A stretch of 64,000 nucleotides of DNA, taken from Mycteria americana. Taxonomy: Eukaryota > Chordata > Aves > Ciconiiformes > Ciconiidae. The DNA lies in NCBI RefSeq assembly GCF_035582795.1, contig NC_134372.1, positions 35,148,316 to 35,212,315 on the forward strand. Reading direction: 5' to 3'. The position numbers and the translations under genes were made by a program. The notes under the pieces are model-generated. The model had not been told where the DNA came from, searched no databases, and was given only the letters and a program-made list of their open reading frames with translations. Below are positions 1-14,100 of the stretch, one piece after another (within the stretch, counting starts at the first letter, position 1; each line of letters starts with the position of its first letter).

Positions 1-1206
1 CTGCTATAGACAACATGACCCTCATAGTGCATGCAAATTATAATGGCATATTATAAGAATTACTATCTTTACTAAACCAATACAAAGAAAAGTTACAAAA
101 AGAGCTGTCATTGACTTACAAGAAAAGGTGCTTGTCGTGAACACTCCACAGAATTTTTAAGCCATTAAAATACACTTTGCTTTGTTTTTTACTTGGTACA
201 GAGAATTCTGTGCATTAGCAGCAAGTTTCCCGCAAAATGAGGAAAAAAGGCTTATTTTCAAAATCAATTTAGTCCTTAAATAAGAAGATTCTTATATCAA
301 TAATGATAACATTTAAGTTTCCAAACTATTTAAGTATAATCCTTTATCTAAAAGGCTACCAACAGCAAAAGTAATAAAAAAAGGTCTTAGCACCTATACC
401 TGAGAAGCTAAGAGTAAACTACTGCTTGAAACGGAGCAGCTTAATTCATACGGATATACTGAAACATATCTACAGTTTGATCTTCCTGTATGGTCAGTCT
501 TTATATATCTGTTCACAGTAAAACTCAGTCAAATCTATTTACTTTTACCTGTCCTTATTTCAAAGTTTATGTATGAGCCCTATGATTGCTCAGAACATCT
601 GTAGACTGTAGACCAAAACAAGATTCCTAATCTATGTCAGCCTGAAAGATAAGCTGATTTTACATTATTTGAGATCAGTGTTACAACTGAATATTAATTA
701 TAATGGGAGAAAGGATTTTAAAATAAAAAACCTTTCTTTAAGTTGATTCATGCTTTGAAAATGAGTATTTATAGCACCTATCTAACAATATAAAAGCTAC
801 TATCTTTAAGACTTCTGTTCCTGTGGTTTCCAATAACCATCTCTGTGTATGGTAAATCCCCCTATAAATATACAAATAAATAATATGTCAATATGCTCTA
901 ATATGTGGGTCTGTGTCACCATGGAACTGCAACTATATTTTCACATTCAAATTCCTTTGCTACACTCCATTTTACAGAATCAGCTTAACAGAAATCTGTT
1001 TTCCATCTGTTTCATAGATCAACACCAACAACAGTCATTTGTCAATTGTCAACTTGTTCCCTTTTATCTAGCTATTGAAGATAATCTACCATATACCAGA
1101 TAAAACAGCTTAGTTTTTATAAGTCTGTTCTTACAGAGCTGGGCTCAGGGAGAAACAAAGTAAGAACCTGATGTCTGTGTATGTCTTTCCATTACCATCA
1201 CATAAT

Positions 1207-1282
1207 TTATGGTAATAGCTTTTATACTGGAGAAACCCATAAAAGTTATGGTATATGCTTTTATACTGGAGAAACCCATAAA
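1207..1282. repeat. Imperfect 2 x 38 bp tandem duplication
   Basis: Two adjacent copies of a 38 bp unit begin at 1207 and 1245. Both contain the same run ending in ACTGGAGAAACCCATAAAA, and they differ at a few positions near the start of the unit. It is a local tandem duplication in AT-rich DNA with no coding sense. Confidence 0.85.
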
Positions 1283-2609
1283 ATTTATGTCAAATTCTTT
1301 TCAAGAAAAAATAAAGAATTATAATAAACTAAATAATAGGTACCGAAGACCTACACACCTCAAAATTCAAAATAATTTACTGTTTTAGAATCTGAATCAT
1401 GCCTTCTGAAGGGTGAGAGCTGTCAATGCTGCCAGTGTACTTAAAGGATGCACATCATACCATCTTCTCTGAACAACTACTTCTCCTGCCAAACACAGAT
1501 TTCCTAGACATCTTTAAAGTTTTAAATCTTATTTCATTATTTTATTAATTTATATATAGAAATATAAGCATATTATTTACATCTTATAATTAGCCTCAAA
1601 GTACATTATCACATACATAAAAGTTGCTTCTGTCTTCCTTCCAGATGTATTTAGGAGCAAGAATTATATTGTAGAAGTATTTATCATTAAACCACAGCAT
1701 TTCAGAGTTTAAGCATTAGGTTAATTTCTGAGTTTATACTGCATCTTATTTTTCACCTGAAAAGTAAGAGACTACAAGGAAAACGCAAAGCTCACAGGAT
1801 TATCTCCTTAACCTCAAATGAACATGGCTAAACTGGAACAGAGTACATCAATGGTTTAATACTCAAGGTTTAGTATTCTATGGGGAAGTAATATCAGAAT
1901 TAAAAGGGCATGTGTTTTTTATGTGAGAAGGTTTAGTTTGCCCCTGGTTATCACACTCAGTTTGCTCGTAACACTTGTCTTTAATAACTACTACATTCAC
2001 CTGTGAATAAAAAGCTATTTGCAGAGACAGGAGAGGAGTTGAAAACTAATGCATTCTTTGTTTTAAATACAAAATGGGAGACAATAAAATACTAACCACT
2101 GGACACTTCTGATACAATGTTTAACTCACCCTTCAACACACTCAAATTACTCTCAAGGTAAAGCACACAATTCTACTTAACCTTAGGTTCCCTCACTTCA
2201 GCAAACACCCTCAATATTCATAATAATTTGGAAGAAGCCAGCTGTTAGTACTGAGTTTACTGGATAGAATTCTGAATTACTACTGATTATTATATAAAAA
2301 GATGATTCAGTGATTAATGGGGTTGAAAAAAGCAGGAAAATACTCTTGAAAGCAATTATGAGAATAAGAGATTCTTAGAAAGACAAGTCAATAAATCCCA
2401 AGTCTCTTAAACATTGTAATGAATCTTCTATTTATAAAGAACAGACAAGGTACATAAGCAATACCACTCATTACTGGCTCTCCACTGTATGTTTAATAAC
2501 CCAACAGAGCAATTGAAGGCCTGAGGCAAAGCCAAATAATTTTAATTTTTCCTGTAGTAATGAAAACCAAAGAGATCTAGTAGAGTGAAGATGTTTGCTT
2601 TGCGCTTAC

Positions 2610-2685
2610 CGGAGGCAAAAGATTCTGCACAGGCCATTTTATCTTCTTTCATCGTTAAGTTTTATCCTTAACAGTGACGGGAATT
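2610..2685 (-). other. Isolated exon-like segment with an ATG
   Basis: On the minus strand this 76 nt segment follows a plausible acceptor (TATATTCCAG) and ends at a good donor (CCG|GTAAGC). It carries two in-frame ATGs; the frame from the first reads MKEDKMACAESFAS and leaves in phase 1. It would suit a first coding exon of a gene running off the left edge, possibly with a 5' exon in the 20.2 kb island. No partner exon could be confirmed in the window, so this may be chance. Confidence 0.2.
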
Positions 2686-5600
2686 CTGGAATATACAAGA
2701 ACAGCACAAAATATCTATGTAAAATTCAAGTGTATAGTAAACAAATCAAAAAGTAATGGATACTTAAAATAACCTCATATATTAGGTAATTTTTAGAGCT
2801 CTGTATGACTCCTAAGGTTATCATATTCTCCCAGACATTTCTGCATTTATGTCTGTTTTGACAAATTTGAATACAAGCACTCAGATGTTAAATCTGTGCA
2901 AGAGAAGCAGCAATAACAGAAAACTAAGTTATTTGCCTTCAAGATCCAGAACTAATAAAGCTGCAAACTTGGAAAGCTTTACTGTACTGCACTTTCCACA
3001 TCAGAGTAGGAGCAAGGACGGACATTAGCATAAGGGAAACACTTCCTTTACTTGAACTAGCAGACTCCAAAGATGAGTTATTTCGTATTCATTGTTAGAA
3101 CACACACGATAAGTTTGTTTGGGTTTGTTTCATTAAAGGAAAGTTGGAACTACAATTTTTAGCATCATAAGATGAAATGTTCCCTAAAGCAAGCATGTGG
3201 ATTTCTTGTCCACAAAGAGCTACAATAGGTAGATTTAAATATTGCATTACTGTGTTTAAACTTATGAAATACCTTGTTTTAACATCAATTTATAAAAGTA
3301 TCAAAAGCTGCATTACATACATTCATGGAATAGTTTACATTACAACAAGTTGCCAGATGTGTAACATCAGGATTTAATGACATCATTTCAGCACCACTAC
3401 TGCAGTACAGTTGGCAAATACTAATGCTCAACAAGAGAAATAAAAAGCACAAAACCACTTATTTTTCAGTACTCTCTCCTCCCCTCAGGAACACAAATAA
3501 AGGCTACTAACTGTTCTTTAGCAACAGTACCAAACAGGGAGCTCAAGCTAACAAGCAGCCCTCAAGGCTTAGTGGAACACTAATGAGAAGTAGAGTGTAG
3601 AAGATATTTCTACATTAATTTCCCTATTCCTAAAAAGATCATGCATCATCTAAAAACAAAAATACCCAGGGTGATCAAACAAGGACTACTACGGGAAAAA
3701 TACATAATTGAATTCAGTTTTATTTGAATCAGAACTGGAGGTCATGGCTTATCCTTACTGTAGGACTACACAGAAATTAATATTGCCAAAAAAATGAAAG
3801 ATATGGAACAGTCACTTCAGATTTACAGTATAATGAAAAATTATTTATCTAAATTTGCAAGACAACGCAGATTATTTGGTTGCCTTGTTGAGTTACAAAG
3901 AACAATTTACCATGACCGAAGGCAATGGCAGAAAGCCAAGCTCCTCTCAAAGAAGAACTTGTCTGCCTTATATTTGAAAATGTAATAACTAGTCTTCTGC
4001 TTGCCTAACCATGAGGCTACCTTCTCTTCTTTCATCATGGAAGCACTTTAAGTAAGGATGGGAGAATATCTTAAATGAATGGCAATCTTGCCTGTGGGCC
4101 CCCAGGCCAATGTTAACAGAAATACCTGATATGATATATCCAGGGAAAATAAAGATATATGGTTTTGATTCTCTCTCAGACAGGAGTCAAATTTTAGGGT
4201 CTAATATAAACCCCACCAGATTCACTGGATAAGCAACCAGAAGTCAAGGGCCTGCCTAGTCAGCTACAGCATCAGAGAAGGGGAGACTGTGAAAGAAATA
4301 AAGCTGTCTCAGGATCCGTGGAAGCAGGATTTTCTGCAAATCCTTTGGGGTTTGCACAGTTATAAGTCAATCTTCTCCATGCCTAGCTCTCTGGCTATCT
4401 AATCTTTCCAAGAAGGAAAAATAAAACAGTAAAATACAGTTATGTTTCTCCTTTTTCCCCACTTTTCAATTCCCCCCCAACCCGCATGGAACATTATCTA
4501 TGTTGCCCAGTATAGCTTTACACCTTAGGATGTCTGATTATAAAGTGGGATATATGTCAGCTCTGTTTTATTGAAGAGGATCAAAAAAAACCCATCATAC
4601 AATCTCCTAAGGAACTAGATCTGGATGCCCTATGAACAACAGACATTAGCTTCACTGAACATACTGAAATACTTTTCAACACTAATCCACACTCAAGTTG
4701 AAAAAAGATTGAGACAGATACAAACATCTAGAGTGCTATTTTGAAGGGTAATACATTATGTTACTGATCCTATTGATTAACAGCAAAACACTGTTATTAA
4801 GGTCAGATGTGCTTATTGATTTTTTTTTCTTTTTAAGGAAGACTTTGTATGAATATTAATGGCTAATGCCTATAATTGAACAATTGAAAGATGATTTAGC
4901 AAATTAAATTAAACCAGGTTCTCTCTGTTCCCAGCAGCAAAGCTATATAAGCAAAATGCCACATCTGATCTAATGCTTATTTTTACTATTTTTTAAAAGG
5001 ATTATGAAAGAAAATCTTTGTCATAAACTCTTTCAGAAAGGGAAAAGCTAGGTAGGAAAGTATAAAAAAAAGACAGGTTAAGTTACAAAAGTATCAGAAC
5101 AGATAGTACACAATGACAGTCTACAAAGGGGTGAAAAATTCAATTTTGTATATAACCCAAGGCATAACTCATATGTCTCTCTAATGCCAATATAAAGCTG
5201 AAAATTGGAAAAAGGTTTACTTTTCTAGAGCTCAAAAAAACTACAGTATTACTGAAACACTGCACTATTCTACTGCAAGATTTGTCTCAGAAGTTTATCA
5301 CCCATCTAATGATGTAATTTTCCTACACTGACACCACTGAAGGTTTTACACTGTAACAGTAGGCTGCAGAAATATTCACATCACTCATGATCCTGACTGC
5401 GCATAACATAGATCAAAGACCAAGTTCTTTGCTTTCTAGTGCAAAAAAGCCCTTAAGCACAGACAAATCTGGTTATTCAAGAATATTGTCCTCTTTAGTC
5501 TGCTACAACAACAGACATTGAAAAAAATAGCTAAACCTATTTCCTCATCAAATGGGCCCTGTGTCCAGTAATGTCTATACACAGCATGTCTAAACAAATG

Positions 5601-8166
5601 TTACATCTTCATTAGGGTTTCATGTCAGTGTTAACTCAAATAATAACAAAACATAAACCTCAGATTGAATATGCTGCCAAAGCCTGCCAGCACTTTTTCC
5701 TACCGTATTAACATCCATTAAAGCTGTTGATTGTGAAACTACTTTCTATCCTTGTCCTGCACTCCATCTGACCAAAAGCTCAGAGACTACTGCTCTCTTC
5801 TATCCTCATGCAGATAACAATTCATATTCAAAATCAAATAAACAACAGAAAGTATGATATTATGTTCCTGTAGCAATTATTTAAAATACTAACCCATTAA
5901 TATCTATAGCAAATAGGGGAGACAATCTGCTAAACAGTTATCCAGCAACCCTGTAAGAACCTACATATACAATTTAAAATATGGATATTTTCATCTTGGA
6001 CAACCTAAATTTAAAAAAGTATACAGGAGAGAAAGAAGGATATTGTGGAAAATCTAACGAAGGAGTTAAGTATTTCCTGTTTTATTAGCAGCTTACTATC
6101 AGCATTAAAGGTTAATAATGTATGGATACCTAGAAATTAAAGATGTTCAAACAATTGAAGAGAGAAGTCAGCTTGAGTAACCCATCACATCAATCTTTAG
6201 GGAAACAAATTAGGGTACATTACTGTCACAGCTTTTGCTTAACATGGTTTCAGGGTTTAATCCAGTTATGTGGAAAGACTTGGGAACATCAAAGAAATAA
6301 CTCCTGCCTCCCACCCCCCCCCAATACAAACAAGTGAAAAGCCTTCATAATAAATCCTTTAAGCTGGATACACAACTCATACAGAGGCAAAGAGAACATT
6401 AAAAAAAAAAAATTCCTCTAAATTCTGACTTACTCTGGAAGACGGAATGATGCCTCAATTACAGCCCTACCAAAACGGAGGCTTTTGGAAAATTCTTTCA
6501 CTAGACAGTAGTTTACTGAATTGCTATATCAATGTACATTTCAGGCTTTTAAGTCAGGGGGCCAAGGCAGAAATGAATCAATAAAAAGGGCATGCCATGC
6601 CCCCTTTACAATGACATTAATGATTTTTCCCATCTCTGACTGTAGAAAAGTTATTTACTGTATCTAAATTTCTCATTCTACTAACAAGACTGAGTGGAAA
6701 AACAAGATAAATACTTCTTCCTTCATTTACAGAAGTTGTATAGCTCACTTAGTTCATTAGACTGGTCACAACTTATAGTGGTCAAAGTGAGAGCAGAACT
6801 TTCTTTACATCCTGATAAGCATACAAATGAAAGGGTTCTGTTCCTCCATTAATGCCAGATAAAGCACACTGAGGGCCAAATAAATGAGCAAAGAACAGAC
6901 AGGAAGAACTTACTTGCACTGATGTGATATCCTAGTAGTAACTGGTACTAAGTCATAGCATTAACATGGAAGAAGAGTCTCATCAGTCAAGTACCTAATT
7001 CCTGTACCCATTATATTAGCAGACTTAGAAATTAATTAGTAAAGGTCATGAATAAAGGTGTATTTCTGTATGTGCTTTTCTACATCAACTATTTCAACAG
7101 TTTCAAGATTATTTTTGTCTACAGTTGTGGACTGTAATTTTAAACACACAACTGTACTACAATCAAATTACAAAATAATACTGATTGGAAGGGGATACTG
7201 ATGTAGACAAGATTCAAAAGATAGAGTATTAACTTTTCTGTCAGGAGTCATGGATTTTCTTCCCAATTCTGCCGTTGTTCACTGTGCTTTCTCAGTTTAG
7301 TCATTTGAGATCAAGTGATCAAATTTGTCTATTAATTTCATGGATGAAGTAATAAAATGTTAACCACCTGCCCTGAACATTTCCAATGGTGTAACAATAC
7401 TAGTTTCCTATCAAATTCAGTTTTACTTCAAAATGTTACAGCAGACATGAAAGATTCTCCTTCGGCTTTTCAACTTTAGACTGTATTGCACTCCTGAAAC
7501 AAGACAGCATGCACATCACTGAAAAGAGCTGCATTTTTTCTCATTATATTTTCCTCCAAAACAGGATTATGGCAATTTGCCAGGGCTACTTTTCCAGTGC
7601 AGAAAAAAACCAAAACAACAAAGAAAGAGGAGTATTAAAAAACCACTTACAAATAACTGCTTTATCTAGACTAGAGGGAAGGGAAGAAAAAAAAAAAATA
7701 AAAATAAAAAAAAAACAAAACAAACCACCAACACACAAAAGTTACCCGGTTACTGAATAGCTAACCGTCTTCCACTTGTTACATATGACTACTTCCTGCT
7801 GTCTCTGGGCAAAGTGCAACCACTTCTCTCATTTGTGCTGCAAAACAAGTATAATTGTTTTGTGGCATGTAAGTGACAAAGAGCAGAAAAAAAATCTGAC
7901 CACAATGTCTCTTTCGTGATGCAAGGCATGATGCTTTTAACAAGTCTGGATCACAGGTAGGAAATTTACAATTTAAAGAAACAAAAGACACGTCAGTGGG
8001 GAAAGTAATTAACACAAGGTCTCTTTAAAATTAGATTTAAAACTGTTGAAAGCAAACAACCAAAATAGCAAGGCAGTAAACATAACTTTTTGCAAAAATG
8101 TTAAGGTATCTGAAGACATTAGCAGGATCCTGACCACATAGGTATCACATCTTTTCTAAGTTCTCT

Positions 8167-11100
8167 CTACTTTTTCTTTTGCCCAGGGCCTGAAATAGAA
8201 GAAATCCGGGTGTATTTAGTAAGTAAATTACACTTAGATTAAAAAAATTAAAAGTAACTATCCACACAAAATTGCAAATACACCTAGTACATTAGTGATA
8301 GATCTTTTCAAGTTGTCTGCAACTAGAATACTGGCATTGGTATTGCTAAAGGGATTATGCTGACAGCAGCTTTTTGGCAGCATATGAACAGGTGATGTTC
8401 ATTATTCACATCATGTTCTTCTAGAGTAAACATCTGTAAACAAATTACTGTTTAAACTCCCATTTCCTGGCCAAGAGTACACTTATGTAATCTGGTTTTG
8501 GGCACAGTTCCTCCCACTTTTAATAGGGATGATACTAGAAATACCAAAGAAAAACATAGTCACAAGATACATTAAACTCTTTTAACACAGAAAGGAGGAT
8601 AACAGTAATGACAAAAATCTGTTCTGGAGCCGAGGCGGCTAATAAAGCTAGGTGAATTGTGTTTCCTTTGTCTTTCAGAAGCAAAAACCACCCCAAAAAC
8701 CAGAGAAGGGTGGGAAAATGAACAAACATCTCTATAGCATCATCAAAAATCCAGGCTTTGTAGTAACTTTGAATCTTGATTAAATCAACACAATTCCATA
8801 AAGGTGAATCTTGATTAAATCAACACAATTCCATAAAGGTTGGAATGGTCACAGAGAATAGCAGCAAGGGGTAGTTACTATACTTGATACTAAATTGGAC
8901 TATCTCACTTTGCTGGCTTAGATCTATTCAGCTTGATTTTTTAGCTTATGCTGAGATTCAGCTTCTTTGGTCAAACTAACTAGTGCATGGGAACACTGAG
9001 CAAATATGGGTGGTTACTAAATGTATGTAACACTCAGTACATATGAAACTCATTACAAAATTTTAATTGGGATCTTTCCCGTGCGAACCTTCTTGCTCCC
9101 TTCTCTCCTCCCATACTGACTATAGATGACGATAATGTCTACAAAAATGTTTACTTTGGAGTGAAATATTTCATTATAACTACTTCATACAAACTATCAC
9201 AGGACAGCCATGTGCCAATGCTCCCACATAGGACAGTCCCTCTACGGCAGCACTCGGCACAGGACTGCGCATTTTGTTACCAGCTATGCGCTATGTTCAG
9301 CAGTCGTGTGGCAGGCTGACTAGAAAAAGCCTGGAAACACAAGGCTGCTTTTGGGTACTACTGGTTTCAAACTGTTACATTATGAGGCAGGAAATTATTG
9401 TCTATATCTAGTGAGCAGTCATCTTCTAGGTAGAAAGTAAAAGAAGCAGTCCCACCAAGAAGCTAATTCATAGGTTACAATACTGAACAAAACATACAGT
9501 CCATTCCCTGATGAAACAAAGCCCATAACACTTCAAGAAAAAAGCATCACAGTAATGGATTATTTAAGGCCTCCAAGCAGACCCTGCTTTGATGGAAACT
9601 AAGCAGAAAATTAGAGAAAATGGAAACAAAGATTTCATTTATACCTGTGGCTATGAAAGTAAATTAAAAAAAGAAGATGAAAGGCTGCAAGTTCCACGGT
9701 TGCTTATCCTGAGCCACGATAGGCTCAAAAGGCTACACACACATTTTTGCTCTCACAGGGAAAGAGAGGACTAGAACAGAAATTCTGAACTCCATAGATG
9801 ATCCCTATCCTTTCAAAACATGGCTCAACAACAGATTTTTTTAAAGCAAATATCAAGAGGATAGATGAACAAACTAAATATATAATAGATTTTAAAATGT
9901 TTTAGTATTGGAAACATTTGAGGATTATTTTAAGAACAATCTAAGAAGCATATCAAATCTAGTATAAATAATCCTTTAATAATTCTCAAGCCCTTCTACA
10001 TTTATTGACAGTGACAGAACATTCAAATACAAGACTGTAATAATTAATGCCTCAATTCATTATGGTAATTAAGTTTCTATAGCAGTTTTCAATTGAAGAT
10101 ACCAACTGCTTGACAAGAGATAAGGGATATATTATGACTTCCTCAGCTGAGCAGTTACTTGTGTAAGCAGTCTACTGTCTTTGATGAATCTAGTCACATA
10201 AGTAACAACTGTGTAAAAACAAGTATAGTTTTTATAATACATGAAACACTTATTTTCAGATTCTCATAAATAACTCCATGTTCTAACCAAAGAGCAGAGA
10301 TAGCTCTAAGCATGGGCGAAGCAGGTGGCTGCCTAACACTGAGGCTGTATACATCTCTTATATCTATGAGTGGTAAACTACAGAGAGATCCTGACAGGTG
10401 AGTTTGTGGGGGGGGGTTTATAGCTTAGAGGTTCTTCAGTCTCCCAATGTCTCATCCTTAAAAGTGAGAGATTCTACACAATAATTCTATAAAATGCCTC
10501 CACCTCCATAAGAAAAATATGCCTCCTGTAAGAACCTTCTTTCTTTCCTTCCACAGGATCATGGAATAATGTGGCTCCTTTAGGCAAAAGCATATTACAA
10601 AAACAAAACAAAAAAAACTTTTCGCCTGTATCTGTCAGCTTCTGGAAAACCTAACAGGAGGGGTCTTCTACAGAGAACACGAAGAAGAATGGCACAGGAC
10701 AAGGCTTTCTTCTCTTGTCAGTAGGCATTTTGGGCCCGCATTACCCTATTCTACTCTTATCTGTACCTCCAAGCAAGAGGTCACATGACTACTATCTTTT
10801 TGAGTAGTATCAGAGTGATGCTTTGCTCATACGACTGTCTTTGTAATAGGAGTTTGCTACTTTGTCCTGGGGTTTACAATTCTGTTATAACAGCCCATGC
10901 ATGATCGATGTAACAAAACAGATACTGCTAATTGCACAAAAACAAAAAATCCATTTGTAAACATTGTGGGGTCTTGTGCTCTTTTCATTCCGTACCACTT
11001 ACTAAAACTACATAAATAGCTCAACGAAATTAAAACCAGGAACCATCTGTCTCCCCTTCACCTCCCTGAATTCTTTCTTACCATAAAACTGGTATGTGAT

Positions 11101-14100
11101 TCTGCTTTCTTGCCCTGTAAAAAGAATGCCTCTAAATTATACTGTATTAAATGAAAACAAAATATGGACTACTATGAGCCATTTCTAGCAAATCTTACCA
11201 ATGCTGCTCTAATATAGTTAGAATATAACATTCCCCATCCCTATTACTTTGAAAATTTTACTTCCAGACAACCCCGACAAAACAAAACTCTCTCAGTGCG
11301 ACTTTATCCACCCTCCAAACATAGGCTTTAGAGATGATAGTTTAATATTACAGTCTTTCTTTTGGCAAAGCACCATATATCACATCTGTCCAAGTTGTGC
11401 ACTGTGAAAAAGTACTAGCAGCCCCAAAATACATATGAGGTTTTAAAGCAAAAGTAGATAAAACCAGTGCTATTGCTATTTGTCTCTGTTTTCTTTTTCT
11501 TGATTCAGCATTATTGTAGCTTGATAAGCTACAAACAATGCTGAGATGAGAAAAAGGAAGCTGAACTAACAAAGCATATGACAGTAAACAGCTGATCAGC
11601 ATAGTTGTACCCCCTCCCTCCCGGCCTCATTCAAGTTAAAGGAGATCTAGAATTTATAGGATGCTGGAAAAATACATTTTAAAGATTTGAAGCAGACTCA
11701 GGAAGAATATGACAGTTACCGAAGTCCACGTAGGGGCAGAAAGATATGAACAGTCATTATCCGTGCAACTCAGCTGGAGAAAGCTACTCAAAAGTACACA
11801 GTTAGAAGGGACAGGACTGCAAAGTAAGCTCATAACAGACCTTTCTGTCCCATCTTTCCCAGATGACCTAGCAACCCAGTGCAGTGACTGAGAGCACCAT
11901 AGAAAATAATGCATGACAGTTTTTCGGGTCAAGCTGTTTTCCTCCTATAGGATATGTATTCAGATTTGGAACAGGCAGAAAACAAATATACTAGAAGGTA
12001 ATTGTAAGATTTATCTATAGATATCTCAGACATGGATGATGCAATCCTATAAGCAGTTTTCAGTACGGTATATTTTTTTTTAACCTCTGCCAAAATGAAA
12101 GGCTTCTACTACACAATTGGATCTTGCTGTTCCCCTGAAGCAGTCACTTCAAGAAGTTTGAATTCTAAACCACTAATATTTATACAAATAAGAATTGCCT
12201 CTTAGCATATAAAGTTATCAAGACAATAGAGATTTATAAAGCATTAATCAATGTCTGAATATATTTGATTTATAGTCTGAAGCTATTCCTATAATCACCA
12301 ACACTGGTTTTCTTAGAAAAACAACTCTTGTTCTATGCTGTCATACAGTCTTAAAAGGACACAGATGCAAACCACTGATGCACTTTCTGTGCTAGTTTTT
12401 TATAAAAAGTTAGAGAGGATGATTGTTCCTTTATCATAATTTTTACTTCAGTTATTCAACTATCAGATCAGCAGGATACTTTCAGCACTCATGAATGTAG
12501 TGACAATTTCAAAGCCGGCAAATTACTGATGGGTGCTATCCAAGTTTTGTCTTCAAATTCTGTCCACGCACTTCAGTTCTGATCTACATTATCTATTTTA
12601 TTCTTGACTTGGAACTCTAAGAGACCAACGCTGATGATTTCACAAACTGAGCCTAAAAACTAAGCCATATGAATCGGGCAAATATTTTTTCTCCACAGTA
12701 AATTAGCAGAAGTAAGAAGAATGTTCAGGTTATCTTGGTACACAACTGAAATTGTGCTGTGTTGGTGTCCACGTGCCACTGGAATACGCAGAGAAAAAAC
12801 AAAAAAGCCTGGAACACCAAGGGAATCCTGTTAAATCAGAAAGATATGTCAACCACCAAGCCTTCCAGGACATTATCTCAGATCCAAGCTGTAGAGAAAG
12901 GTCAGGGCAACCTCATTACTACTTTTCTGAAACTGTTGAGCAAGGAAGACTGCAAGACCATTTGTAATTTAGACAATGTTAGATCAGCTAGTACAGCCTT
13001 ACATAAATGCGGTTTTAAAAGCATCTTCAGAACCACGAATTCAGTTATTTTTTCAAACAATTATTTTTGCAAATACTCATAAATACTCATGCATTTTTCC
13101 AAATTTACCAAAGCGGTAATCATCACTGCTGTTTTAGCCTTTATGAAAACTATTAAAGGCAATTTTGTTTATAATGACACAAGACATGTAAGTGTAGTTG
13201 TGTACACTTCTGAAACCCAGTCCTAATTAAATTTCCTGCCTGCAAAACTGCTATGTGTACTCTACGTCTATACTCTTCCCCAATTCTCAGTGCTCTGCAT
13301 TCCATTTTAGCTACTAGTTTACTTTCTCTGGTGTTTCCTGGGGCTTACAGGGAGGATGAAAGAAACAGGCTCCTTTCTTCCAATGTTTATACTGGCTCAT
13401 GATTGCAGAAGACAGAAATTGGTAAAAAATTCTTGTACGTTTATGGAGAATCCAAGATAGACCATGCCAGCTACAATTCCTCCACTGTAATGATTTATTG
13501 TGCTAGCTTTTTAAAAGATAACACAAAATTAATTTCCTGCACTGAATAATGACAGTACAATAAAATAATAGATATTATTGTGCAACTTGGAGTCTTTAAG
13601 TGAAATAAAAGCTGACTTTGTTCCAGACTTTTTATCTGGAATTAATACTAATACAGCTTTGGACTAAGTTCTGGCCTTGGGCACAAGAACTAACACAAAA
13701 ATGAAACCAAAGATCCCCACCCCAATAAATAAAAGCAAGTGCAACAGCAGAAAAACTTGTCCTGTTTCATCACTGTAGAAGCACACACAAAAACTGAGAA
13801 GCTCCTTAAACAGTTTAAGAATTGGCTTATATTCATAAGAACATACAATAGTTCAGCTGTGGAACTTACTTATTAATACCAACATGCACATCAAGCATGT
13901 CTGACTGACAGCACAGATAAGAGTAGAAGTTAAAATACTCATCAACGTAAGTGGATTGCAAAGTATACAAAAGCTTCAATTTCAAATTTTATTTAAATCC
14001 CCAAATTTTATGTATTTGAACTCAGCCTTTAAGGATACACATTCTTCAGGAGTTTCTTCATTTATAGGCATCATGTCAAACAGGACATAGGGACAGACAA

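Larger units (their letters stand above)
1..8166. other. AT-rich non-coding stretch left of the minus-strand gene
   Basis: This stretch is AT-rich and dense in stops in all frames; the longest open frames are 60-85 codons and none looks like a protein family. It should hold the 3' UTR of the minus-strand gene whose proposed stop is at 8167-8169. I did not find a clear AATAAA on the minus strand in the first few hundred bases past that stop. Other content is a 2x38 bp tandem duplication near 1.2 kb, one isolated exon-like segment at 2610-2685 (listed separately) and simple A-rich runs near 7.69 kb. I see no RNA gene. Confidence 0.6.

Noticed and set aside
12759-13082. 107-codon plus-strand open frame
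   Set aside because: Opposite strand within the proposed last intron of the new gene; no recognisable domain, and no splice sites supporting it.
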